DNA of 64,000 nucleotides from Stutzerimonas nosocomialis (GCF_005876855.1 NZ_QLAE01000022.1:1-64000), one strand, 5' to 3'; positions 17,162 through 26,609 are shown, counted from the first letter of the stretch. Numbers and translations: made by a program. The notes: generated from the sequence alone by a model not told the origin.

Positions 17162-18100
17162 ATGCTGCATTTCGACGACCTGAACCTGTTCGTACGCACC
17201 GCCGATGCCGGCAGCCTGTCGGCGGCGGCGCGTGAGCTGGACGTCTCGCCGGCGGTGGCCAGCGCCGCGCTCAAGCGGATCGAAGCCGCGCTCGAGGCTC
17301 GCCTGTTCGCCCGCTCGACCCGCAGCCTGCGCCTGACGCCCGAAGGCGAGGCGTTCCTCGCCCATGCCCGCGCGGCCACCACCAGCCTGCTCGAAGGCCA
17401 CCGGCTGCTCGCCGGCGGCAAGGCGACCATCGGCGGCATGCTGCAACTGTCCGCGCCCTCGGATTTCGGCCGGAACGTGCTGATGCCCTGGCTGGACGAA
17501 TTCCAGGCCCAGCACCCGCAACTGCAGGTGCGCCTGCTGCTGGGCGACCGGGTCAGCGACCTGTTCCGCCAGCCGGTGGACATCGCCCTGCGCTACGGCA
17601 CGCCCGAGGACTCCAGCCTGGTCGCCCTGCCCCTGGCCGAATGGAACCGCCGCGTGCTTTGCGCGGCGCCGGCCTACCTGGCCCGCTTCGGCGCGCCGCA
17701 GCGCGTCGAGCAGCTCGGCGAACACAACTGCCTGCTGTACATGCTCGGCGGCCGCCCCCATGACCAGTGGCGCTTTTACGAAGGCCGCCGGGAAGTGCGG
17801 GTGAAGGTCGGCGGCGACCGCACCAGCGACGACGCCGATGCGGTGCGGCGCTGGGCGGTGGACGCCAAGGGGCTCGCCTACAAATCCTGGCTGGACGTGG
17901 CCGGCGACGTGCGCGCCGGCCGCCTGAAGGTGCTGTTCGCCGACCGGCTGGGCGAGCCGACGCCGCTCAACCTGATCTGCGCGCACCGCGCCCAGTTGAG
18001 CAAGCCGGTGCACCTGCTGCGTGAATTCGTCCAGGCGCGCTGTGCCGAACTCCGGCGGGACGCGCCCTGGATGACTCAGGCCGGTGCGGCGCAGCGATAG
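17162..18100 (+). CDS. LysR family regulator
   Basis: 312 aa. HTH at about 3-60 (LFVRTADAGSLSAAARELDV), then the effector domain of the CrgA-like group (SAPSDFGRNVLMPWL, DIALRYGTPEDSSL, WRFYEGRREV). Divergent from the quinone oxidoreductase gene, which is its likely target, through the dyad at 17136-17154. Its last 25 bp overlap the end of the convergent SDR gene. Confidence 0.85.
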   Translation: MLHFDDLNLFVRTADAGSLSAAARELDVSPAVASAALKRIEAALEARLFARSTRSLRLTPEGEAFLAHARAATTSLLEGHRLLAGGKATIGGMLQLSAPSDFGRNVLMPWLDEFQAQHPQLQVRLLLGDRVSDLFRQPVDIALRYGTPEDSSLVALPLAEWNRRVLCAAPAYLARFGAPQRVEQLGEHNCLLYMLGGRPHDQWRFYEGRREVRVKVGGDRTSDDADAVRRWAVDAKGLAYKSWLDVAGDVRAGRLKVLFADRLGEPTPLNLICAHRAQLSKPVHLLREFVQARCAELRRDAPWMTQAGAAQR

Positions 18101-18882
18101 CGGTCGGCGGCCTGGCGGTGGGACAGGTTCGGCCCCAGCGCCGCGCGCGCCGCGAGAAAGGCGTCCCAGTCGGCGGCATCGGGCAATGACGGCAAGGTAA
18201 CCGGCTCGCCCTGGTCGAGGCCGGCCAGCGCCGCGTCCACCATCTCGTCCGCCTCCATGATCATCGACTCGGGCAGGCTGCCCGGCGCCACCCCGCTGCG
18301 CGCCCAGATTTCGGTGCGGGTCATGCCCGGCAGCACCGCCTGGACCCGCACGCCACGCTTGCCCAGCTCGGCCTGCATGGATTGGCTGAGGCTGAGCACG
18401 TAGGCCTTGGTGGCGGCGTAGACGGCGCTGAAACGCTCGGGCAGGAGCGAGACCACCGACCCGAGGTTGATCACCGTGCCCCGCCCGCGCGCACCGAAGT
18501 TGGCCGCGGCGGCAGCGGCCAGGTGGGTCACCGCGACGAGGTTGAGCGCGATCATCCGATCGGCGAGGGCCAGGTCGGCCTCGGCGAGCGCGCCGGTCAT
18601 CGACATGCCGGCGTTGTTGACCAGCACCTCGATCGAGCCGTCGCCGCGCAGGCGTTCTTCGAGGCGCCGCAGCGCAGCGGGATCGGTCAGGTCGGCCGGC
18701 AAGACCTCGACCTCCACGCCATGGCGCGCGGTCAACCGCTCGGCCAGCGCCTGCAGCCGCGCCACGTCGCGCGCGACCAGCAGCAGGGGATGCCCGCGCC
18801 CAGCCAGCCGATCGGCATAGACCGCGCCGATGCCCGTCGACGCGCCGGTGATCAGCGCAGTGCCCTTGATCGATGCATTCAT
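18076..18882 (-). CDS. Short-chain dehydrogenase/reductase
   Basis: 268 aa classical SDR. Cofactor motif TGASTGIG (about 11-18), NNAG near 90, and the active-site YAATK with Tyr and Lys four apart. The start MNASIKGTALITG follows a GGAGAG-like site; the longer open frame runs back into the MFS gene and is not used. Oxidoreductase of unknown substrate. It lies downstream of the MFS gene on the same strand (124-bp gap) and may share its TetR-type control. Confidence 0.85.
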   Translation of the reverse strand: MNASIKGTALITGASTGIGAVYADRLAGRGHPLLLVARDVARLQALAERLTARHGVEVEVLPADLTDPAALRRLEERLRGDGSIEVLVNNAGMSMTGALAEADLALADRMIALNLVAVTHLAAAAAANFGARGRGTVINLGSVVSLLPERFSAVYAATKAYVLSLSQSMQAELGKRGVRVQAVLPGMTRTEIWARSGVAPGSLPESMIMEADEMVDAALAGLDQGEPVTLPSLPDAADWDAFLAARAALGPNLSHRQAADRYRCAAPA

Positions 18883-19006
18883 TTCCCGTCTCTCCTCCAG
18901 GCAGCCCTGGCTCGTGTGTGAGGGTGACTCAGGCCTGCATGGCCCGTTCGTGGATATCCTGAGCTCGCCCCTGGAGCGGTTCGGGAACGGCCCAGAGAGG
19001 ATCGCG

Positions 19007-20236
19007 TCATTGCGAAGCTCCTCTGCCGCTATCGGCCGGCTGGGGCGCCGGCAGGCCGCCGGCGCGCAGGAAGTGGAACAGCCCCAGGCCGGCCAGGGCG
19101 AACCCCAGGCTGACCCGCAGCATCGGCTCGGCGCCGCCATCGGCCAGGGCGCTGAGCAGCAGCCCGCTGCAGGTGGCGCCGAGCATCTGGGCGAAGCCCA
19201 TGAAGCCCGCGGCAAGTCCTGCGCGGTGCGCGTTGGGTATCACCGCGCCGGCGATGGAGGCTGGCAGCACCATGCCGCCCCCCAGGGTCACCAGCAGCTG
19301 CGGCAGCGACAGGCCCGCCACGGAAAGCCCGAACAGCTGGTGGACGAGCAGACTGAGCAGCGCGCCGCTGGCGACCAGCAGGAGGCCGCGCGCCACCAGC
19401 CGCCGAGGCCCGAGCCGGGCGATGGTGCGCTGGGTGTAGTAGGCGCCGGCCACCAGCCCCACGACGATGCTGCCGAAGGTCAGCCCATACTGGGCCGGGC
19501 TCAGCTGCAGGCGTCCGACATAGACGGCCGAGGAACCGGCGATGACCGCGAACATCGCCCCGTAGGTCCCGGCGATGGCGAACACCAGCGACGGGAAGCC
19601 CGGGCTGCGCAGCAGGTCGGCGTAATCCCGCGCGAGGCTACCCAGATGCCCGGCGCGCGGATCGGGCTGCAGGTTGCTCTCGCGCATCAGCCACACCACG
19701 GCCGCCAGCGCGCCGAGCCCCAGCAGCAGCGAGGCCACGATCGGCGCCCGCCAGCCGCCGTAGGCGTGCAGCAGGCCGCCGAGCATCAGCGCGAACATCA
19801 CCGCGCTGAGCATGCCGATCACCGATTTGGCCAGCGCCGGGCCGGCCTCGGCTTTCCAGACGTCGCGCACCGTGGTCCGCGCCAGCACCATGCAGGCGCA
19901 GGCCCCCAGCCCCTGCAGAACCCGGGCACCGATGAACTCGCCCAGGCTGCCCGCCAGCAGCATCGCGCCAGTGCCGAGCAGGTAGGTCAGCAACCCGCCG
20001 ATCAGCACCGGGCGACGACCGATGCGATCCGACAGCGGCCCGAGCAGCAGCTGCCCGAGACCGAAGGCCGCGACGAACGCCGAAAGCGCGTGGACGCCGG
20101 CGCCGGGGCGGGCTCCCAACGCCGCCTCCACCGCGCCGAGGCTGGGCACGATCAGTTGCGTGGAGGCTTCGCCAAGGGCGGTCAACAGCATCACCAGCGC
20201 CAGCAGCTGGCGGGATGGAAGGGGAATGGCGGGCAT
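19007..20236 (-). CDS. MFS drug-resistance transporter, Bcr/CflA type
   Basis: 409 aa with about 12 transmembrane segments. Motif A (GPLSDRIGRRPVL) lies between TM2 and TM3, and the ARTTVRDVW region near TM4 is typical of Bcr/CflA exporters. The start MPAIPLPSRQ at 20236 is at the head of TM1; the upstream open frame crosses the divergent thioesterase gene. Exports toxic small molecules by proton antiport. It diverges from a thioesterase gene across a palindrome that also recurs before the TetR gene. Confidence 0.85.
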   Translation of the reverse strand: MPAIPLPSRQLLALVMLLTALGEASTQLIVPSLGAVEAALGARPGAGVHALSAFVAAFGLGQLLLGPLSDRIGRRPVLIGGLLTYLLGTGAMLLAGSLGEFIGARVLQGLGACACMVLARTTVRDVWKAEAGPALAKSVIGMLSAVMFALMLGGLLHAYGGWRAPIVASLLLGLGALAAVVWLMRESNLQPDPRAGHLGSLARDYADLLRSPGFPSLVFAIAGTYGAMFAVIAGSSAVYVGRLQLSPAQYGLTFGSIVVGLVAGAYYTQRTIARLGPRRLVARGLLLVASGALLSLLVHQLFGLSVAGLSLPQLLVTLGGGMVLPASIAGAVIPNAHRAGLAAGFMGFAQMLGATCSGLLLSALADGGAEPMLRVSLGFALAGLGLFHFLRAGGLPAPQPADSGRGASQ

Positions 20237-20273
20237 GACGTCGGTCTCGTGCAGGCGGGCTTGCCTTTTGTAT

Positions 20274-20291
20274 GACGACCATAATATCGTC
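20274..20291. promoter_or_regulatory. Candidate TetR operator between MFS and thioesterase genes
   Basis: GACGACCATAATATCGTC: GACGA and TCGTC in inverted orientation, 8 bases apart. A related sequence starting GACGACCA with ATAT at a similar place occurs at 20921-20940 just before the TetR gene. The two copies suggest one regulator acting on all three transcripts. Confidence 0.55.
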
Positions 20292-20339
20292 TTTACATGT
20301 TGTCCATCATTTAAAAACAACACACCTGGAGAAACCCCG

Positions 20340-20879
20340 ATGACCACCCTCACCCGCGCTGAAAAACTCGCCGCCTGGCAGCAGGAAGAACAGGACGTTC
20401 GCGCCCGCCTCGCCCCCGTCGGCACGCTGCCGCTCGCCGAGGTGGCGGGCATGGACCCGAAGGACTTCTTCGGCGGCATCGGCCGTGGCGAATTGCCCCG
20501 CCCGCCTATCGGCGAGCTGCTCGGTTTCGTGCCGATCCACTGGGACGATGGCCTGTTCGTCTTCCAGGGCTGGCCCAACGCGACCCACTACAACCCGCTG
20601 GGCAGCGTGCACGGCGGTTACGCGGCGACCCTGCTCGACTCCTGCATGGGCTGCGCGATCCACACCCGCCTCAAGCCCGGCCAGGGTTACACCACCACGG
20701 ACCTGCGCATCAGCTACATCCGCGCCCTGCGCGACGAAGTCGGCCCGGTGCGCGCCGAGGGCCGCATCGTCCACGTGGGCCGCTCGACGGCGTTGGCCGA
20801 GGGACGGCTGTACGACATCGACGACAAGCTGTATGCGACCGGCTCGACCACCTGCCTGATCCTGCAGCTGGATCGCTAA
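20340..20879 (+). CDS. PaaI family hotdog thioesterase
   Basis: 179 aa. The hotdog core carries the PaaI signature NPLGSVHGGYAATLLDSCMG near residues 85-105 and DLRISYIRAL near 122. The start MTTLTRAEKLAAW follows GGAGAAA. Hydrolyses acyl- or aryl-CoA thioesters; substrate unknown. It is located between an MFS exporter and a TetR regulator with shared candidate operators, suggesting a small stress or detoxification regulon. Confidence 0.85.
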   Translation: MTTLTRAEKLAAWQQEEQDVRARLAPVGTLPLAEVAGMDPKDFFGGIGRGELPRPPIGELLGFVPIHWDDGLFVFQGWPNATHYNPLGSVHGGYAATLLDSCMGCAIHTRLKPGQGYTTTDLRISYIRALRDEVGPVRAEGRIVHVGRSTALAEGRLYDIDDKLYATGSTTCLILQLDR

Positions 20880-20920
20880 AGACGACGGCGCGTGGGAGGC
20901 CCGGCAAAACGCGTTAGGAT

Positions 20921-20940
20921 GACGACCAGCATATGAGACG
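20921..20940. promoter_or_regulatory. Second candidate TetR operator, before the TetR gene
   Basis: GACGACCAGCATATGAGACG shares its first eight bases and the ATAT with the site at 20274. It ends 10 bp before the chosen TetR start, fitting autorepression. Confidence 0.45.
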
Positions 20941-20950
20941 CGAGGTACCC

Positions 20951-21523
20951 ATGCGCTATTCCGAAGATCACAAGGCCCAGACCCGTCAGCGCATCATCGA
21001 AGAGGCCGCGCGGCGGTTTCGTCGCGACGGCGTCGAGGCCACCGGCCTGCAACCGCTGATGAAGGCCCTCGGCCTGACCCACGGCGGTTTCTACGCGCAT
21101 TTCAAATCCAAGGACGAACTGGTCGAGACCGCGCTGCAGTACTCGGCCGAGCAGATACGCGAGCGCGCCGAACGGGCACTCTCAGGCGAGAAGCCGCTGC
21201 GGACCTTCATCGATCGTTACCTGTCGCCCGCCCACCGCGACAACGCCGCCGAAGGCTGCCCGCTGCCGACCCTCTGCGCCGAGCTCGGCCAGCGCGGCCA
21301 GCCGAGCCCGCTCACCGACGCCTCGCTGCGCGACCGGCTGGGCGGGATCGAAGCCTGCCTGCCGGGCGAGGACGCCGCGGACAGGAGCGTGACGCTGCTC
21401 TGCACGCTGGTCGGCGCCCTGCTGCTCTCGCGCAGCGTCAGCGACCCCGAGCTTTCGGCGCAGCTGCTTGGCAGCGCTCGCGCGCAGTTGAAGAAGCAGT
21501 ACGTCGAGCAGGACGCCTCCTGA
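20951..21523 (+). CDS. TetR/AcrR family regulator
   Basis: 190 aa. The N-terminal HTH RYSEDHKAQTRQRIIEEAARRF...LTHGGFYAHFKSKDELV is the NemR/AcuR-like type. The C-terminal domain contains GCPLPTLCAELG with two Cys, which in this group can serve as a thiol or electrophile sensor (inference). Start 20951 is preferred to 20933 because of the nearby GAGG and because 20933 lies inside the candidate operator. Likely represses the upstream thioesterase and the divergent MFS gene. Confidence 0.85.
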   Translation: MRYSEDHKAQTRQRIIEEAARRFRRDGVEATGLQPLMKALGLTHGGFYAHFKSKDELVETALQYSAEQIRERAERALSGEKPLRTFIDRYLSPAHRDNAAEGCPLPTLCAELGQRGQPSPLTDASLRDRLGGIEACLPGEDAADRSVTLLCTLVGALLLSRSVSDPELSAQLLGSARAQLKKQYVEQDAS

Positions 21524-21602
21524 CCCTTCGCCAGGGGTCTGTCCACTTCGGCAATCCAATCGGCTAGCATCGAGCGCCATTGTCACCCGATGGATGATCC
21601 CG

Positions 21603-22481
21603 ATGCAGCTCGAAGACCTGCGCCTGTTCGTCACCACCCTCGACCAGCAGAGCTTCACCGCGGCGGCGGAGCGCCTGGGCCTGTCCAAGCAGTACGTCAG
21701 CCGCCGCATCCAGGCACTGGAGGCCGAGCTCGGCGTGCGCCTGCTCAACCGCACCACCCGCCGGCTGCGCCCGACCGAACTGGGCACCACGCTCTACGAG
21801 CGCGCCACGCGCATCCTCGACGAAGTCAGCGAAACCCGCGAACTGCTCGCCAGCCAGAGCGCGACGGCGCGCGGCACCCTGCGCATCAGCGCGCCGATGA
21901 CCTTCGGCACCCTGCACCTGAGTCCGATCCTGCCGTTGTTCCTTGAGGAACACCCCCTGCTCAAGGTCGAGCTGGAGCTCAACGACCGGCCGGTGGACCT
22001 GATTCGCGAGGGCTTCGACATGGCCATCCGCGGCGGCATGCTGGAAGACTCGACGCTGATCGCCAGGCGTCTGGTCGAGATCCGCATGGTCGCCTGCGCC
22101 AGCCCCGTCTACCTGGAACGACATCCCGCCCCGCGAGCACCCGAAGACCTTCATCAGCATCGCTGCCTGCTGTACGGCCATGGCCGGGGCGTCGAGTGGC
22201 GCTTCCAGCGCGACGGCAAGCCGTTCGGCGTGCCGGTCGACGGCCAGCTGCTGACCAACAACGGCGAGGTGGTACGGGACGCCGCCATCGCCGGGCTCGG
22301 CATCACCCTGCTGCCCACCTTCATCGTTGGCCAGGCACTGGCGCAAGGCGCGCTGGTTCCGGTGCTCGAAGCCTTCCAGTGCCAGCCGGCCGCGTTCCAT
22401 GCGGTCTATCCCCAACATCGCCAGGGTTCGCGGGCGGTCCAGTTGTTCATCGAATTCCTGCGCCAGCAGCTACGGGCCTGA
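21603..22481 (+). CDS. LysR family regulator
   Basis: 292 aa (294 or 295 if an earlier ATG at 21594 is used). HTH at about 1-58 (LFVTTLDQQSFTAAAERLGLSKQYVSRRIQ in pieces), effector domain from about 88 with DMAIRGGMLEDSTLIARRL. It is followed on the same strand by doxX and pirin genes, a combination common in pseudomonads, and probably controls them. The 132-bp gap to doxX holds no clear palindrome. Confidence 0.85.
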   Translation: MQLEDLRLFVTTLDQQSFTAAAERLGLSKQYVSRRIQALEAELGVRLLNRTTRRLRPTELGTTLYERATRILDEVSETRELLASQSATARGTLRISAPMTFGTLHLSPILPLFLEEHPLLKVELELNDRPVDLIREGFDMAIRGGMLEDSTLIARRLVEIRMVACASPVYLERHPAPRAPEDLHQHRCLLYGHGRGVEWRFQRDGKPFGVPVDGQLLTNNGEVVRDAAIAGLGITLLPTFIVGQALAQGALVPVLEAFQCQPAAFHAVYPQHRQGSRAVQLFIEFLRQQLRA

Positions 22482-22613
22482 TTATTGTCACCCTGAAGCC
22501 GACAGTCTTACCAATCCCAGCTACTTAATCACCCGCCCGGTTTACCCTAATCTGCGCCTCACAACGTCGCCATCCGGCACGACCGATACACCATCCACCT
22601 GTGAGGACATGAC

Positions 22614-23024
22614 ATGAACGCTTCGATCCAGACCTACTCCGCTACCTCCGGCCGCCTGCTGCTGGGCCTGCTGTTCCTCTTCAGCGGCATCGGCAAGCTG
22701 GCCGCCCCGGCAGCGACCAAGGGCTACATCGCGGCCATGGGCATGCCCTTCGTCGACCTGGCCTACCTCGGCGCGCTCGTCGTCGAGCTGGGCTTCGCCG
22801 CGGCGCTGGTGCTGGGCTATCGGGTGCGTCTGGTGGCGGCGGTCATGGCCCTGTTCACCCTGGTCACGGCCCTGATCTTCCACAACCAGCTGGGCGACCA
22901 GAACCAGCTGATCCACTTCCTGAAGAACATCGCCATCGTCGGCGGCCTGTTGCAGGTGGTGGCCTTCGGTGCCGGCGCGCTCAGCCTCGACGCCCGACGC
23001 GCACGCCGCACTGCCCTGGCCTGA
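22614..23024 (+). CDS. DoxX family membrane protein
   Basis: 136 aa with four hydrophobic segments (about 13-30, 48-66, 70-90, 102-122). LLGLLFLFSGIGKL is the DoxX-family first helix. Start after GAGGA (22603-22607). Small quinone-related inner-membrane protein, possibly redox or thiol-stress linked; function in this host unknown. Expected to be cotranscribed with the pirin gene 56 bp downstream. Confidence 0.85.
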   Translation: MNASIQTYSATSGRLLLGLLFLFSGIGKLAAPAATKGYIAAMGMPFVDLAYLGALVVELGFAAALVLGYRVRLVAAVMALFTLVTALIFHNQLGDQNQLIHFLKNIAIVGGLLQVVAFGAGALSLDARRARRTALA

Positions 23025-23080
23025 TTCGTACCCCATTGCCATCGCCGGCCATGCCTGGCCGGCCCATCAGGAGAAACGCC

Positions 23081-23785
23081 ATGCTGACCCTTCGCAAAAG
23101 CCACGAACGCGGCGCTGCAGACCACGGCTGGCTGCAATCGCGCCATACCTTTTCCTTCGCCTCCTACTACAACCCGCGGGAGAACGGTTTCTCCGACCTG
23201 CTGGTGATCAACGACGACCGCGTCGCACCGGCCAAGGGCTTCGGCAGGCACCCGCACCGCGACATGGAGATCTTCAGCTACGTGCTCGAAGGTGCGCTGG
23301 AGCACAAGGACTCGCTCGGCACCGGCTCGGTGATCCAGCCCGGCGACGTGCAACTGATGAGCGCCGGCACCGGCGTGTCCCACAGCGAGTACAACCACTC
23401 GCCCAGCGAGCCGGTGCACTTCCTGCAGATCTGGATCCTGCCATCCGAGAAAGGCGCCACGCCGCGCTACCAGCAGCGGCACTTCGGGACGGCGGACAAG
23501 CGGGGGCGGCTGGCGCTGATCATCTCGCCGGACGGTGCCGGGCAGTCCTTGAGCATCCGCCAGGATGCCCGCGTCTATGCCGGTCTGTTCGACGGCGACG
23601 AGACGGCCAGCCTGGACCTGGCCGACGGCCGCGCCGCCTACGTGCACGTGGCCCGCGGCGAGATCGAGCTGAACGGCCAGCGCCTGGGCACCGGTGACGG
23701 GGTCAAGGTACGCCAGGAACGCCAGCTGGTGCTGGCCAACGGCAACGACGCCGAGGTGCTGGTGTTCGACCTGCGCGACGCGTGA
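23081..23785 (+). CDS. Pirin family protein (bicupin)
   Basis: 234 aa. The pirin N-terminal cupin carries the metal-site residues in FGRHPHRDMEIFSYVLEGALEH and VSHSEYNH, with a degenerate C-terminal cupin. YhaK-like pirins can act as quercetin dioxygenases or redox sensors. Start after AGGAGAAACGCC. A short 7-bp hairpin (GCCGGCC/GGCCGGC, 23045-23064) lies in the gap from doxX. The gene ends at a strong terminator shared with the convergent antiporter gene. Confidence 0.9.
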   Translation: MLTLRKSHERGAADHGWLQSRHTFSFASYYNPRENGFSDLLVINDDRVAPAKGFGRHPHRDMEIFSYVLEGALEHKDSLGTGSVIQPGDVQLMSAGTGVSHSEYNHSPSEPVHFLQIWILPSEKGATPRYQQRHFGTADKRGRLALIISPDGAGQSLSIRQDARVYAGLFDGDETASLDLADGRAAYVHVARGEIELNGQRLGTGDGVKVRQERQLVLANGNDAEVLVFDLRDA

Positions 23786-23791
23786 CCAACG

Positions 23792-23820
23792 GGCGCGGCA
23801 CCCTCAGTGCCGCGCCTTTT
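23792..23820. terminator. Intrinsic terminator between pirin and antiporter genes
   Basis: GGCGCGGCAC (23792-23801) pairs perfectly with GTGCCGCGCC (23807-23816) around CCTCA and is followed by TTTT. It serves the pirin transcript and overlaps the last codons of the convergent antiporter gene. Confidence 0.8.
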
Positions 23821-25468
23821 CCTTCAGATCACCCACCAGCCAGCGCGCGGCGAAGTCCGCCGCGTCGGTGAAGGGGTTCAGGACCAGCTCGACCCCGGCG
23901 GCCTCCAGCGCCTGCCCATGCGGGTCATCGCGCACCACGCCGGCGATCCGGCCGGTGAAGCCCGCCATGCGCAAGGCATGCAGCAGCGCGCGGTTCGATT
24001 CCCACTGCGCCAGGGTGGTCACGACCCAGTCCACGTGCTGCAGCGGCAGGCTTTCCAGCAGGCTCGGGTCCTCGCCATCGCCGAAGCGCACGTTGCGCCC
24101 TTCCCGCGCCAGCGACCGCACCACTTCGGGATCGAAGTCCATCCCCATCACCGCGACCCCGGCATCGTCCAGCTGCTGCAGCAAACGCGCGCCGTAACGG
24201 CCGAGCCCGAACACCAGCACCCGCGGCTGACCTTCGGGGCGCACCGGCTGCTCCACTTCCAGCTCGCGAAACGGGTGCTTGCGCTCGAACACACCCAGCC
24301 AGGGCGCCAGGCGCTCATAGAGCGATTGCGAGAAGAGGATCATGTAGGTCGACAGCATGATGGTCACCAGGCCGACCAGGGTGGTGAGCCCCAGCGCCTC
24401 GCCGCCGACGTGCCCGAGGGTGATGCCCATCGCCACGAAGACGATGGAAAACTCGCTGATCTGCGCCACGGTCAGGCCGGCCAGGAAACCGGTGCGCTTG
24501 CGATAGCCCATGAAGCCCATGATCGCCATGACGATCAGCGGGTTGCCGATCAGCACGAACAGCGAAAGCACCACCGCCGGCAGCAGTTCGCCACCCAGGG
24601 TGGAAAAGTCGAGCCGCGAGCCCAGGTCGATGAAGAAGAACAGCAGCATGAAGTCGCGGATGCCGGTCAGGCGCGCATTCATCGCCTCGCGGTACGCCGT
24701 CGAGGCCAGGGAGAAGCCGGCCATGAACGCGCCCGCCTCCTTGCTGAAACCGGCCCACTCGCCCAGCGCCGCCAGCCCGCAGCCCCAGGCGATGGCGAAG
24801 ATCAGCAGCAGCTCCTGGGAGCGCGCCATGGCCGCCACCACCTTCGGCAGTATGTAGCGCATCAGGACGAACATCAGCAGCGCCGCGAGCCCCAGCCGCA
24901 ACACCAGCGAGCCCGCCACCTCCAGCTCGCCGGATTCGCCGGCACCGCGCAACGCGCTCATGGTCATCATCGCCAGCACCACGGCCAGGTCCTGGACGAT
25001 CAGGAAGCCCACCGCGATGCGCCCGTGCAGCGAGTCCAGCTCGCGTTTGTCGGAGAGCAGCTTGACGATGATGATGGTGCTGGAAAAGGTCAGCGCGACG
25101 GCGATGTAGAGCGCTTCCACCGCGCTCTTGCCCATCGCCAGCGTCAGGATGAAGCCGAAGATGATGGTGAAGGTCAGCTGGCCGAGGCCGGTGGCCAGCG
25201 CCACCGGGCCTATGTTGCGGATGTGCTGCAGGTCGAGCTTGAGGCCGACCACGAACAGCAGCACCGTGACGCCGATCTCCGCCAGCAGGTTGATCTGCTC
25301 GTGCGCCCGCACGAGGCCGAACGCCGCAGGCCCCACCAGGATGCCGATCACGATGTAGGCGATCAGTACCGGCTGGCGCAGCCGCACGGCCACCGCACCG
25401 GCGACCGCCGAGACCATCAGCAGCACCGCGAATTCGACATAAGGCCCGTGGGCCAGCAACGCATCCAT
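23804..25468 (-). CDS. CPA2 monovalent cation:proton antiporter with TrkA-N domain
   Basis: 554 aa. About 12 transmembrane helices of the CPA2 (KefB/KefC/YbaL) fold over residues 1-390, including FLIVQDLAVV in the ion-binding region. The C-terminal RCK/TrkA-N domain begins at RVLVFGLGRYG (about 415), the NAD(H)-binding motif. Exports K+ or Na+ in exchange for H+. Gap of 95 bp from the upstream 2-hydroxyacid dehydrogenase; co-transcription with the tcu block is possible but not shown. Confidence 0.9.
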   Translation of the reverse strand: MDALLAHGPYVEFAVLLMVSAVAGAVAVRLRQPVLIAYIVIGILVGPAAFGLVRAHEQINLLAEIGVTVLLFVVGLKLDLQHIRNIGPVALATGLGQLTFTIIFGFILTLAMGKSAVEALYIAVALTFSSTIIIVKLLSDKRELDSLHGRIAVGFLIVQDLAVVLAMMTMSALRGAGESGELEVAGSLVLRLGLAALLMFVLMRYILPKVVAAMARSQELLLIFAIAWGCGLAALGEWAGFSKEAGAFMAGFSLASTAYREAMNARLTGIRDFMLLFFFIDLGSRLDFSTLGGELLPAVVLSLFVLIGNPLIVMAIMGFMGYRKRTGFLAGLTVAQISEFSIVFVAMGITLGHVGGEALGLTTLVGLVTIMLSTYMILFSQSLYERLAPWLGVFERKHPFRELEVEQPVRPEGQPRVLVFGLGRYGARLLQQLDDAGVAVMGMDFDPEVVRSLAREGRNVRFGDGEDPSLLESLPLQHVDWVVTTLAQWESNRALLHALRMAGFTGRIAGVVRDDPHGQALEAAGVELVLNPFTDAADFAARWLVGDLKEKARH

Positions 25469-25563
25469 CTCCGATCCCCTTTAGCGACGCGCCGTGGGCC
25501 CGCGCCCGTCTCGCCTGCAGGAGTCTAGTTAAAGCGGCAACGTCGCGAGCTGACCGGGCGCAA

Positions 25564-26541
25564 TCAATCGTCGCCGGCGGGCCTGACCTCGGGGTTGGCG
25601 AGCACGCAGGGTTCGCCGGCGAAGAAGCGCGCCACGTTGGCGAAGGCATCGCCGAAATACAGCTCGTAGCCATGACGTTCGACGTAGCCCAGGTGCGGCG
25701 TGCAGAGCACGTCGGGGTGCTGCAGCAGCGGGTGTTCGGCGTCGGTGATCGGCTCCTGCTCGAACACGTCGAGCGCGGCGTAGCCGGGGCGTCCCTGGTT
25801 CAGCGCCTCGAGCAGCGCGCCGGGGGCGATCAGCTCGGCGCGGCTGATGTTGACCAGGAGCGCCGTCGGCTTCATCCGGGCCAGGTCCTGGGCGGTGACG
25901 ATGTGCCGGGTCGCCTCGACCAGGCGCAGGTTCAGGCTCAGCACATCGGCCTCGGCGAAGAACGCCTCGCGGCTTTCGGCGGCGCGATGACCGTCGCGCT
26001 CGGCGGCTTCGCGCGAGCCTTCGCTGCCCCACACCAGCACCGGCATCTCGAAGGCCTGGGCGTAGCGGGCCAGGCGCTGGCCGATCTTGCCGTAGCCCCA
26101 GATGCCCAGGGTCTGCCCGTACAGGCGCTCGCCCAGGTTGACCTGCCATTGCCCGGCATAGAGCGCCTGCATCGCCGGCAGCAAGCGGCGCCGCGCCATC
26201 AGGATCAGCCCCCAGGCAAGTTCCGCCGGCGCGATCGGCGAGCCTCGCCCTTCCATCACCGCGACGCCGTGCCGCGTGCAGGCGTCGAGGTCCAGGTGGG
26301 CGGCCACCTTGCCGGTCTGGCTGATCAGCTTGAGGTTGGGCAATTGCGCCAGCAGCGCCTCGTCGACCAGGGTCCGTTCGCGGGTCAGCACCAGCGCGTC
26401 GGCGTCGGCGAAGCGCTCGGCCAGCACCTGCCGGTCGCTGACCGCGTCGTGGTAGACCGTGACCCTGTGACCGTCGAGCTGCGCGAAGCAGTCCAGCGAG
26501 CGGATCACGTCCTGGTAATCATCGGGAATGACGATGTGCAT
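25564..26541 (-). CDS. D-2-hydroxyacid dehydrogenase family protein
   Basis: 325 aa. NAD-binding Rossmann motif GIWGYGKIGQRLARY near 145-160. The active-site set appears as NISRAELI (Arg), the Glu in FEQEPIT and the His in CTPHLGY. Oxidises or reduces a 2-hydroxy/2-oxo acid with NAD(P). It follows tcuB by 68 bp on the same strand and may process a hydroxy-acid in that pathway (inference). Substrate unknown. Confidence 0.85.
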   Translation of the reverse strand: MHIVIPDDYQDVIRSLDCFAQLDGHRVTVYHDAVSDRQVLAERFADADALVLTRERTLVDEALLAQLPNLKLISQTGKVAAHLDLDACTRHGVAVMEGRGSPIAPAELAWGLILMARRRLLPAMQALYAGQWQVNLGERLYGQTLGIWGYGKIGQRLARYAQAFEMPVLVWGSEGSREAAERDGHRAAESREAFFAEADVLSLNLRLVEATRHIVTAQDLARMKPTALLVNISRAELIAPGALLEALNQGRPGYAALDVFEQEPITDAEHPLLQHPDVLCTPHLGYVERHGYELYFGDAFANVARFFAGEPCVLANPEVRPAGDD

Positions 26542-26609
26542 GCCGCAGTCTCCTCGAGGCGCGGCATGGGCCGGCCGGTGGTCGTTGTGGTCGCCGCCGG
26601 CCGCGCCGC

